Below are positions 41,965-49,812 of a stretch of DNA of 64,000 nucleotides, in pieces. The notes under the pieces were generated by a model, which searched no databases, was not told the DNA's origin, and saw nothing but the letters and a program-made list of their open reading frames with translations. The stretch spans positions 1,922,001 to 1,986,000 of the forward strand of contig NZ_CP022133.1 of assembly GCF_002211765.1 (NCBI RefSeq). The letters are read 5' to 3'. The number at the start of each line of letters is the position of its first letter. Position 1 is the first letter of the stretch. This DNA is from Idiomarina piscisalsi (lineage in GTDB: Bacteria > Pseudomonadota > Gammaproteobacteria > Enterobacterales > Alteromonadaceae). The position numbers and the translations under genes are program-made.

Positions 41965-42588
41965 TCAGTCAACCAGCTTCTTTTGACGTAGTAAGTACCA
42001 AAGTGTCGCTTCCGTGCGATTAGACACTTTTATGGCTTTAAATATTGCCGACAAGTGCACGCGGATGGTGCCCTCAGTAATCCCCAGAATATTAGCTATT
42101 TCTTTGTTCGACAAACCTTGTGCTAACAGCTGCATAATTTCCAGCTGACGTGGTGACAAAAAGCCCTCGGCACCGCTGGATTTATCGCGAGGCTCGTTCA
42201 GGTATGGGTCGTCCGGGATATAACGGTCACCATTTAGTAACGCACGAACCGCTAATTTCGCCTGTTCGGCCGTACTGTCTTTAGGTAAGTAACTACGTAC
42301 CCCGGCAGCAAGCACCTGCCGAACTTCTGAAATAGAACGCGGGCGGGTAAAGACAACCAAGTGTGCCATCGGCGCTTCTTTTTTGATTTTCTGCAGCGCC
42401 GGACGGATTTCCGCGTCTGGCAAGTCCATATCTAAGAAAATGAGGTCGTACTTATCGGCAGATAGGTAGCTTTCAGCCACTTCAAACGAGTCGGCTTCAT
42501 AAATCGAAGGCTGATTCGCATAGTTCGTTAAAAGCTGTATGAGCCCTGCACGCATAAAAAACTCAGGGTCTATAATGAGAATCTTCAT
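41965..42588 (-). CDS. NarL/LuxR-family response regulator, orphan
   Basis: A 207-residue regulator with a receiver domain (1-120; phospho-acceptor D53 in FLDMDLPD, Lys in YLPKDS) and a LuxR-type helix-turn-helix (141-205; 'LSPRQLEIMQLLAQGLSNKEIA'). The start at 42586-42588 (MKILIIDPEF) matches the family; a longer start at 42630 adds 14 unrelated residues. No sensor kinase is adjacent. It heads the run toward DUF1285 and flrA, so it could feed a signal into flagellar control, but that is inference. Confidence 0.92.
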   Translation of the reverse strand: MKILIIDPEFFMRAGLIQLLTNYANQPSIYEADSFEVAESYLSADKYDLIFLDMDLPDAEIRPALQKIKKEAPMAHLVVFTRPRSISEVRQVLAAGVRSYLPKDSTAEQAKLAVRALLNGDRYIPDDPYLNEPRDKSSGAEGFLSPRQLEIMQLLAQGLSNKEIANILGITEGTIRVHLSAIFKAIKVSNRTEATLWYLLRQKKLVD

Positions 42589-42792
42589 TCCGACGTCCAA
42601 ATTACCCGTTCTAAAATTAACTTTTAGCATACCTAAAATATAACAGACAGCAAGTATTTTGGTTGGTGATGTTGTCTATCCAAGATGAGTTGTTAATTTA
42701 GTTAACAAAAAGTTTATTCCGCTGTCTGGTTTATTCGCGCTAAAAAACGCTATAGTGTGACTTTACTTAAAAAATAAAAGAGTGTTGTGAGT

Positions 42793-44493
42793 ATGTCTTT
42801 ATCACGTCGTTTTTCATTAACATCCATTGCCACCGCTTCCATTACCAGTATGCTTTTAAGCACAACAGCGGTTGCCGATACGTTATACACCAACGCCAAT
42901 GGGTATACGCTAACCAGCCCTGCCGGCGAAAATGCGGTATTACAGCAATTTTCGTCCATGTTGATAGATAACGGTAAGATTAAGGCCATTGGCGGTGACG
43001 AACTCAACGAACGCTATTCAAACACCGACGATATTATCAACTTGCAAGGCAAAACCGTTCTCCCCGGCCTGATTGATGCACACGGACACGTTTTGGGTTT
43101 AGGGAACAGCTTATTACAGGTGGACTTACGCGACAGCACATCAGTGAAGGACGCGGCTCAACGTGTTAAACGCTATGCAGACACACAGCCGTCTCTCCCC
43201 TGGATAACCGGCCGCAGTTGGAATCAAGAAAACTGGGAAGAAAAACGTTTTCCGCGCGCCAGCGACCTTGACGAGCTGGTTAACGAACGCCCCGTTTGGC
43301 TCACCCGCGTTGACGGTCACGCCGGTTGGGCTAATTCAGAAGCACTGCGTTTAGCCGGTATTGATAAAGACACCGTGTCTCCTGATGGTGGCGAAATCGT
43401 CAAAGATGAAAACGGTCAGCCAACCGGTGTTTTAATCGATAATGCCATGCAGCTCGTTGAAAAGGTCATACCGGAAGCCAGCTTTGAGCAGCAACGCAAC
43501 GCTTTCCAACTCGCTTTCGAACATTTGGTTGAGCGCGGCATCACGTCGGTTCATGACGCCGGTATCAGTGCCGACGAAGTGTCGGTGTATAAAGGGTTAC
43601 ATAATCAGGAACTCATGCCGTTACGTATTTACGGTATGCTGGCGGCAACAGAGCCCAAATTGCCGCAACTGTTGGCTGAGGGTCCCTATCAGACAGACGA
43701 CGATAAGCTGACTATCCGCAGTGTTAAAATATACGCCGATGGCGCGCTTGGCAGCCGTGGTGCCGCACTGATAGAAGATTACAGTGACGACCACGGCAAC
43801 CATGGCCTGATGGTCACATCACAAGAGCAGATGATGTCGTTGTACCGCTTGATTATCCCACACGGATTCCAGGTAAATACGCATGCGATTGGTGACCGGG
43901 CTAACCGCGTTGTGTTGAATAATATACAACAAGCTTACGAGACAATCGGTGGTCGTAATTTAAGGAACCGTATTGAGCATTCTCAAATCGTGCATCCTGA
44001 CGACCTGCACCGGTTTAAAGACCTGAACTTAGTTGCCTCTATGCAACCGACTCATGCCACCAGTGATAAAAACATGGCAGAAGACCGCTTAGGTAAAGAT
44101 CGCATGGAGGGTGCTTATGCTTGGCAAACGTTTTTACAACAAGGCACTATCGTGGCCTCTGGCTCTGACTTTCCGGTTGAACTGGCGAATCCATTTTATG
44201 GTTTACATGCAGCGGTGACCCGCCAAGATCGCTCAAACATGCCGGAAGGCGGCTGGTACGCCAATGAGAGCATGAGCCGGGCACAGGCATTACGTTCATT
44301 CACCATCGATGCGGCTTACGCAGCGTGGCAAGAACAAGAGCTGGGGTCTTTAGAGCCGGGCAAATGGGCTGACTTTATTCTTGTTGACCAGGATCCTTTT
44401 GCCGTGGGTGCAAAAGACATTTGGCGTACCGATGTAGAAGCGACTTACGTGGCCGGTGAACGCGTTTATTCGAAAGGAGACAATGACGAATGA
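42793..44493 (+). CDS. Exported metal-dependent amidohydrolase (YtcJ-like)
   Basis: A 566-residue amidohydrolase-3 family enzyme with a Sec signal peptide (about 1-29, ending AVAD), so it is periplasmic or attached. Metal ligands are visible: HGH in IDAHGHVLG, the His of NTHAIGDRA, and the Asp of ASGSDFP. The carbamylated Lys position is in 'SVKIYADGALGSRG'. YtcJ-type enzymes cleave amides of varied small molecules, so the substrate is unknown. The start is ATG 42793 or GTG 42787. Its stop overlaps the next gene's start (ATGA). Confidence 0.9.
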   Translation: MSLSRRFSLTSIATASITSMLLSTTAVADTLYTNANGYTLTSPAGENAVLQQFSSMLIDNGKIKAIGGDELNERYSNTDDIINLQGKTVLPGLIDAHGHVLGLGNSLLQVDLRDSTSVKDAAQRVKRYADTQPSLPWITGRSWNQENWEEKRFPRASDLDELVNERPVWLTRVDGHAGWANSEALRLAGIDKDTVSPDGGEIVKDENGQPTGVLIDNAMQLVEKVIPEASFEQQRNAFQLAFEHLVERGITSVHDAGISADEVSVYKGLHNQELMPLRIYGMLAATEPKLPQLLAEGPYQTDDDKLTIRSVKIYADGALGSRGAALIEDYSDDHGNHGLMVTSQEQMMSLYRLIIPHGFQVNTHAIGDRANRVVLNNIQQAYETIGGRNLRNRIEHSQIVHPDDLHRFKDLNLVASMQPTHATSDKNMAEDRLGKDRMEGAYAWQTFLQQGTIVASGSDFPVELANPFYGLHAAVTRQDRSNMPEGGWYANESMSRAQALRSFTIDAAYAAWQEQELGSLEPGKWADFILVDQDPFAVGAKDIWRTDVEATYVAGERVYSKGDNDE

Positions 44494-46037
44494 GTGATGA
44501 CTTTCTATTCGCAGAAGACGAAGTCGAATCAGTCAGCGAAGAAGCCGTCGAGCCCTATCATATTCTCATTGTTGATGACGATGAGGAGATTCACACCATT
44601 ACCAAAATGGCTTTAAGTGAATTCCGCCTGGACGGTCGCCCGCTGCAGTTTCACTCGGTCTATTCCGGCAAAGACGCTATCGCCTTTTTAAATAAAAATC
44701 GCGACATTGCCATGATGCTCCTGGACGTCGTTATGGAGACGGATCACGCGGGACTCGACGTAGCCAAATGGGTACGCGAGGAGTTGAAAAACCGTTTAAT
44801 ACGCATAGTGCTTCGCACCGGTCAGCCGGGTCAGGCGCCAGAAGAAGATGTCATTGCCCGTTTTGATATTGACGACTACAAAGAGAAAACCGAGCTGACC
44901 TACCGTAAGCTCGTCACGTTAATGTACTCATGCTTACGCGCCTACCGCGACTTAAACGCCATCGAACGCAACAAGCGCGGATTAGAAAAAGTCATTAATG
45001 CGTCGGCAGAGGTGTTCTCAGCCCGTTCAATGCAGGGGTTATGTCAGGGAATTTTGGAGCAGCTGGTCGCATTAATTACGCATAGCGACGACGCTATGTA
45101 TTGCCGCATTGATGCACTCACGGCCAGTTCAGACACCAACGAGCCGTTCGAAATCATTGGCGGCACGGGTGACTTTGAACAGGCCGTGGGCGACCCTGTT
45201 AACAGCGAAATTGACTGGGATATTGTGCGCCCTATGCAGCAAAGTGCTAAAAACGTTGAGTTCCGTATTGTCGACGGTAACTATTATGGGCTTTATAAAA
45301 CCAGTAGCTCGCGTCAGTATTTACTGTTTATTCGCGGTGTCCGTGACTTGTCTGAGCTGGATCAAAACCTGCTGGGGCTATTTGTGAATAATAGCTCCAT
45401 TGCCATTGATAACCTGCAAGCCACAGAGAGCGAACGGGAGGCTCAACGTGAATTGCTTTACAGCGTAGGCGAAGCCATTGAGAAGCGCTCTATTGATGAA
45501 GTCAGTCACCACGTCAAACGTTCAGCTGAAATGGCCGGGCAACTGGCGATTGCGGCCGGTCGCGATGATGAACAGGCCCAGGCATTAAAGCAAGCCGCGT
45601 CGGTCTATGATATTGGTAAGGTGTCGGTGCAGCTCGAATTGGCTCAGCGTGCCGACGCACTTAGTATTCATGATTACGAAGAGATCATGCAAAAAGTCAT
45701 ACAAGGGCACGACTACTTGCAGCAAACAGATACCGCTGTTGCGAAAATAGCGGCTGGTATTGCACAGGATATTCATGAACGCTGGGACGGCTCAGGTTTT
45801 CCGAGTCAAAAACAAGGCGCAGATATTAATGTTAACGCTCGTATTTTGGCCATTACCAGCCACTATGACGCGCTTCGCACGCAGCGCAGTTATCGTGAAG
45901 CTCAGGAAGCCGAAGCGGCAGCTGACTATTTACTCAAACACAGCGGCGTGTTTTTTGATCCGGAATTAGTCGGACTTATGCTCGACAATTTGGATGCAAT
46001 GGAAAAAATTCGTAAGCGTTATCAAGACAACCCGTAA
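44490..46037 (+). CDS. Response regulator with DUF3369 and degenerate HD-GYP domain
   Basis: A 515-residue protein. Receiver domain (22-145, phospho-acceptor D79), DUF3369 sensor-like region (about 165-320), and an HD-GYP-like output (330-500). Active HD-GYP proteins hydrolyse cyclic-di-GMP with a di- or tri-iron site. Here several hallmark residues are changed: the HD pair is Y374-D375, the HP position reads KV (403-404), the HH pair is I429-H430, and GYP reads GFP (437-439). Lys378 and the DGSG core remain. It is therefore likely to bind or sense rather than cleave cyclic-di-GMP. It is translationally coupled to the amidohydrolase upstream. Confidence 0.92.
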   Translation: MSDDFLFAEDEVESVSEEAVEPYHILIVDDDEEIHTITKMALSEFRLDGRPLQFHSVYSGKDAIAFLNKNRDIAMMLLDVVMETDHAGLDVAKWVREELKNRLIRIVLRTGQPGQAPEEDVIARFDIDDYKEKTELTYRKLVTLMYSCLRAYRDLNAIERNKRGLEKVINASAEVFSARSMQGLCQGILEQLVALITHSDDAMYCRIDALTASSDTNEPFEIIGGTGDFEQAVGDPVNSEIDWDIVRPMQQSAKNVEFRIVDGNYYGLYKTSSSRQYLLFIRGVRDLSELDQNLLGLFVNNSSIAIDNLQATESEREAQRELLYSVGEAIEKRSIDEVSHHVKRSAEMAGQLAIAAGRDDEQAQALKQAASVYDIGKVSVQLELAQRADALSIHDYEEIMQKVIQGHDYLQQTDTAVAKIAAGIAQDIHERWDGSGFPSQKQGADINVNARILAITSHYDALRTQRSYREAQEAEAAADYLLKHSGVFFDPELVGLMLDNLDAMEKIRKRYQDNP

Positions 46038-46068
46038 GCATTAACAAGGTGTTAATAGAGGAACCACT

Positions 46069-46707
46069 ATGGATTTACAGGCCATGCGCCGTGAATACGG
46101 TTTAGGCAGTTTGCACCGCGAGCAATTATTTGCCAGCCCGGTAGAGCAATTTGAACACTGGATGAAGCACGCCATTGATAGCGGCGTATTGACGGATCCA
46201 ACGGCAATGACTGTGGCAACGGTCAATGCTGATGGCGTACCGAGCCAACGCATTGTTCTGCTAAAAGGCTATAACGAGCAAGGCTTTTGCTTTTACACCA
46301 ATAAGAATAGCCATAAAGGCGACGATATTCGCAATAACAATCAGGTTTCGTTGCATTTCGCCTGGCTTGCACTTGAGCGACAAATCAGCATTATCGGACA
46401 GACCGTTGAATTAAGTGACGAAGAAAACGATGCGTACTTTCATTCGCGTCCGAAAGAAAGTCAGGTAGCCGCCCTTGCCTCTCAACAAAGTCGCCCGGTT
46501 GATAGCCGCGATGTATTAGAAAGCCATTATCAGGCGTTACTGAAAGAATACGCTGATACCGACGTGCCGCGCCCACGTCATTGGGGAGGCTATCGCGTTA
46601 TTCCCGACACTTTCGAGTTTTGGCAAGGCGGCAAACACCGCCTTCACGATCGCTATCAGTACACCCGCGACGGTGACCATTGGCGAATTACCCGTTTGCA
46701 GCCGTAG
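46069..46707 (+). CDS. pdxH: Pyridoxamine/pyridoxine 5'-phosphate oxidase
   Basis: FMN enzyme making pyridoxal 5'-phosphate. The 212-residue protein has the FMN-binding split-barrel, the phosphate-binding 'QRIVLLKGY' region, and the C-terminal signature ending RLQP, which closely matches the family. Ribosome site GAGGAA precedes ATG. It follows the HD-GYP gene by 31 bases and overlaps the convergent dehydrogenase gene by 20 bases at the 3' end. Confidence 0.96.
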   Translation: MDLQAMRREYGLGSLHREQLFASPVEQFEHWMKHAIDSGVLTDPTAMTVATVNADGVPSQRIVLLKGYNEQGFCFYTNKNSHKGDDIRNNNQVSLHFAWLALERQISIIGQTVELSDEENDAYFHSRPKESQVAALASQQSRPVDSRDVLESHYQALLKEYADTDVPRPRHWGGYRVIPDTFEFWQGGKHRLHDRYQYTRDGDHWRITRLQP

Positions 46708-47758
46708 GCAATTCGACCTCACAAAATTCGGCGCAACGCTTTAATACTTTCAGTGTCGAAGGGGTGTAAACCACTCCCTTTTTGAGCTGCTCGCGCTTAC
46801 GGGCAAGAGCAGCCTCGCCCGGCACGCGAACCGGTAACTCAGGGTCAGCCGGAGCACTGTTGCGTGCATCATCTAATAAACTGTCAACCTGCTTCAGGAA
46901 CTCGCCTTTCTCCCCAAAGGCTTCCGGGTCAATCACCTGAACCCATACCGTATTCGCGTCACCGTCCTCAGCGCCCTGCACACGACCGTATTGCGCCAGC
47001 GCCATGGACCAGATTTCACTGAACAAGGTTAATCCATAGCCTTTATACCCTAATTGCTCGCCTCCCAGAGGGGCAATAGCGCTGCCAGGCGACTCAAAGA
47101 AGCTAAGCGGGTCATCTGTCCAATCGCCGTTCGGCTTTATTAACGCTTTGTAAGGTAATTTTTCGCCATTGGCTTTTGCCTGGCGCACTTTACCGGCCGC
47201 CGTCATTGAAAAGCTGATATCAAACAGCATCGGCTCTTTTGAGCTGGGTACACCCACCGCAAAAGGGTTCGGCGAAAACACCGCTTCTTTCCCGCCGAAC
47301 GGCGCAACCGCCCTCTGACCCGGAGTCGAGCACATTAAATTCACCACCATGCCTTTGTCAGTGGCAATGGTTAAATAGGCAGCCAGAGACGCCACATGTT
47401 GGCTACGTCGCAACACCACCGTTCCCGTACCCGCTTGTTTGGCCATTTCGCACGCCGCATTGACCGCTTGCGGCACCACGTAGGGTCCCGGCAAAAACTG
47501 AGCGTCCCAATTCGCAACAGCGGCGCGTTCACTCAATACCAGCGGTTGCCCTTTTGGCAAGCTTTTACCGTCTTTTAACCATTGGCAATTATTCAGCAAA
47601 CGAATTAAACCGTGTGTACTAAACCCCAGTAAATCTCCCTCCAGAAGATAGTACGCCACATGGCGAGCTACCTCGCCCGATGCCCCACAATTGGTTAAGC
47701 ACGACTGCGCCCATTGCGCTAATTCAGAATAATCAAAACGTGACACGTCGGTGTTCAT
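46688..47758 (-). CDS. Malate/L-lactate dehydrogenase family (LDH2) oxidoreductase
   Basis: A 356-residue NAD(P)-dependent 2-hydroxyacid dehydrogenase of the LDH2/MDH2 fold, which is unrelated to Rossmann-type lactate dehydrogenase. Family motifs: GFSTHGLIRL with the catalytic His near residue 58, 'NPFAVGVP' and 'GYKGYGL'. Substrate could be malate, lactate, ureidoglycolate or a proline-derived 2-oxo acid; the sequence does not decide. AGGA precedes ATG by 6 bases. Divergent from pfkA. Confidence 0.9.
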   Translation of the reverse strand: MNTDVSRFDYSELAQWAQSCLTNCGASGEVARHVAYYLLEGDLLGFSTHGLIRLLNNCQWLKDGKSLPKGQPLVLSERAAVANWDAQFLPGPYVVPQAVNAACEMAKQAGTGTVVLRRSQHVASLAAYLTIATDKGMVVNLMCSTPGQRAVAPFGGKEAVFSPNPFAVGVPSSKEPMLFDISFSMTAAGKVRQAKANGEKLPYKALIKPNGDWTDDPLSFFESPGSAIAPLGGEQLGYKGYGLTLFSEIWSMALAQYGRVQGAEDGDANTVWVQVIDPEAFGEKGEFLKQVDSLLDDARNSAPADPELPVRVPGEAALARKREQLKKGVVYTPSTLKVLKRCAEFCEVELPTAANG

Positions 47759-47829
47759 GAAATTTCCTCTTGGTGACGGCTAGCAGGTCGTTTAAGCTAC
47801 GCATAAGACATTATCAAGGAGTACAGATT

Positions 47830-48873
47830 GTGTCATCTGATAACACAATAAACAGAATTGCATTGATTACCAGCGGCGGTGATGCGCCAGGGATGAACGC
47901 GGCCATTCGTGCGGTGGTATTAGCTGCGGAAAATTACGGCATTGAGGTGATAGGTTTTCGACATGGTTACGAAGGCGTACTCAATAACGACTTTGTGCGC
48001 TTAGACAGAGAAGACGTCGAACATATTATGCAGTACTCGGGCACCATTATTAAAAGCGCCCGTAGTGAACGTTTTAAATCCGATGAGGGTGGGCGCGAAG
48101 CAGCAACCAATTTAGACGCGCACCAAATTGACGCTTTTATTGTTATTGGCGGTGACGGTTCGTTCCGTGGCGCCGACCATTTAGCGAAATTTTGGAACGG
48201 TCCGATTATCGGTGTTCCCGGCACCATCGATAATGATCTCTATGGCACCGATCACACTATTGGATATGACACGGCGGTTGAAACCGCTATGGACGCATTG
48301 GATAAAATTCGTGATACCGCAGAAGCCATGGATCGCGTCTTCATTGTGGAAGTCATGGGTCGTAACGCCGGCTATATTGGTATCAGCAGTGCCATGGCAT
48401 GCGGTGCAGAGCGCATGATTCTGCCGGAACTGCAAAAAGACAAACCATTAACGGTCGAAGCGCTGGTAAAGCACATTGAATCGGTGCAACGCGTCCGCGG
48501 TGATTCCAGTTACGTGATGGTACTGTGTGAAAACCAGTGGCCGGGTGGTGCCGTTCGACTTGCAGAACAGCTGGAAGATCGTCTTAACTTACCGTGTCGG
48601 CCGTGTTTATTAGGACACGTGCAACGAGGTGGCCGCCCAACGGCTATGGACAGAATTTTAGCAACACGTTTGGGCGTTCATGCGGTAGAATTAGTCCGCC
48701 AAAATCAGACCGGTGTTATGGCAGGGGTTAGTGCTAACGAACTAAGCGCTACACCGCTGTCTGAAACCTGGACAAAACGTAAAAAGCTGAGCGAAGAGCT
48801 CATTAATATTCAGCAAAGCCTGTTTAACCCGATTAAAAAGAATCGGCAGAAATCGACACAAACTGACGACTAG
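47830..48873 (+). CDS. pfkA: ATP-dependent 6-phosphofructokinase
   Basis: Phosphorylates fructose 6-phosphate in glycolysis. 347 residues from the GTG at 47830, chosen because AAGGAG lies 8 bases upstream. A start at 47770 would place the ribosome site inside the gene. Motifs: SGGDAPGMNA, GGDGS and PGTIDND (the Gly residues at these two places mark ATP rather than pyrophosphate use), and GHVQRGG. It is somewhat longer than E. coli PfkA (320), with an extended C-terminal tail. The next gene, speB, follows by 21 bases. Confidence 0.94.
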   Translation: MSSDNTINRIALITSGGDAPGMNAAIRAVVLAAENYGIEVIGFRHGYEGVLNNDFVRLDREDVEHIMQYSGTIIKSARSERFKSDEGGREAATNLDAHQIDAFIVIGGDGSFRGADHLAKFWNGPIIGVPGTIDNDLYGTDHTIGYDTAVETAMDALDKIRDTAEAMDRVFIVEVMGRNAGYIGISSAMACGAERMILPELQKDKPLTVEALVKHIESVQRVRGDSSYVMVLCENQWPGGAVRLAEQLEDRLNLPCRPCLLGHVQRGGRPTAMDRILATRLGVHAVELVRQNQTGVMAGVSANELSATPLSETWTKRKKLSEELINIQQSLFNPIKKNRQKSTQTDD

Positions 48874-48894
48874 AAAGAGAGGTCACTAAAGCGC

Positions 48895-49809
48895 ATGCCC
48901 GCAATGTCACTACCCGTATCGTTGAACGATCCTATCCGTCCGTTTTTTGGTGCTGAGCACAGTACCGAATTACACTCGGATCACACACATATTTTAGGAT
49001 TTGGCTTTGACGGCACCGCCTGTTTTCGCAAAGGCACCAAAGAGGGGCCGGATGGTCTGCGTTCGGTTTCTGAAGACATCGAGTCTTACTCACCCTATTT
49101 AGATGCTGACCTTGAAGACCATACCTTTTATGATTTAGGTAATTTGCGGCTGGGCTTTGACGATGACGAAGAAAAACAGTGGCATCATGCGCTGAGTGAT
49201 TTTAACCAGATTTTTGACGACGTCGATTTAGCCAAAGAAAACATTAAGCTACTGACGTTAGGTGGTGAGCATTCAATTTCTTACGCGCCTATTGTGAAAT
49301 ATTTGAAGCAATACCCAGATTTAGTGCTGTTGCATCTAGACGCTCACGCTGACTTGCGCGATGGGTTTCTAGGCTACCACTATTCACACGCGTCGATCAT
49401 TCGCCGCTCGGTTGATCATTTCGGTCCTGGTCATGAGCTTATCCAGTACGGTATTCGTTCTGGTACGCGGGACGAATATCAGTGGATGAAAGAGCACAAA
49501 ACCATTCGTAAATCGCGTCAGGAGTTCTTAGAAAGTGTTAATGCTATTGCGGCAGACAGACCGGTCTATTTGACGTTAGATTTGGACTACTTTGACCCAT
49601 CATTTTTCCCGGGAACCGGTACACCAGAGCCCGGCGGCGAAGACTTTCACTCGTTTGTCAGCTTAATGAAAATTCTGCGCCAGAAAAACTTCGTCGGCGC
49701 CGACGCTGTTGAGCTTTCACCGCCGATAGACCCTACCGGCAACTCCAATGTATTCGCGGCCAAAGTGGTGCGCGAGCTGTTACTTGCTTTAGAGCGCGCA
49801 GGAGCCTAA
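48895..49809 (+). CDS. speB: Agmatinase
   Basis: Manganese enzyme of the ureohydrolase family that splits agmatine into putrescine and urea. The 304-residue protein has all metal motifs: GGEHS, DAHADLRD, SHASIIRR and LDLDYFDP. It could by family alone be another ureohydrolase, but its direct neighbour is arginine decarboxylase, which makes agmatine. It ends 3 bases before the speA start codon. Confidence 0.92.
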   Translation: MPAMSLPVSLNDPIRPFFGAEHSTELHSDHTHILGFGFDGTACFRKGTKEGPDGLRSVSEDIESYSPYLDADLEDHTFYDLGNLRLGFDDDEEKQWHHALSDFNQIFDDVDLAKENIKLLTLGGEHSISYAPIVKYLKQYPDLVLLHLDAHADLRDGFLGYHYSHASIIRRSVDHFGPGHELIQYGIRSGTRDEYQWMKEHKTIRKSRQEFLESVNAIAADRPVYLTLDLDYFDPSFFPGTGTPEPGGEDFHSFVSLMKILRQKNFVGADAVELSPPIDPTGNSNVFAAKVVRELLLALERAGA

Positions 49810-49812
49810 TTG

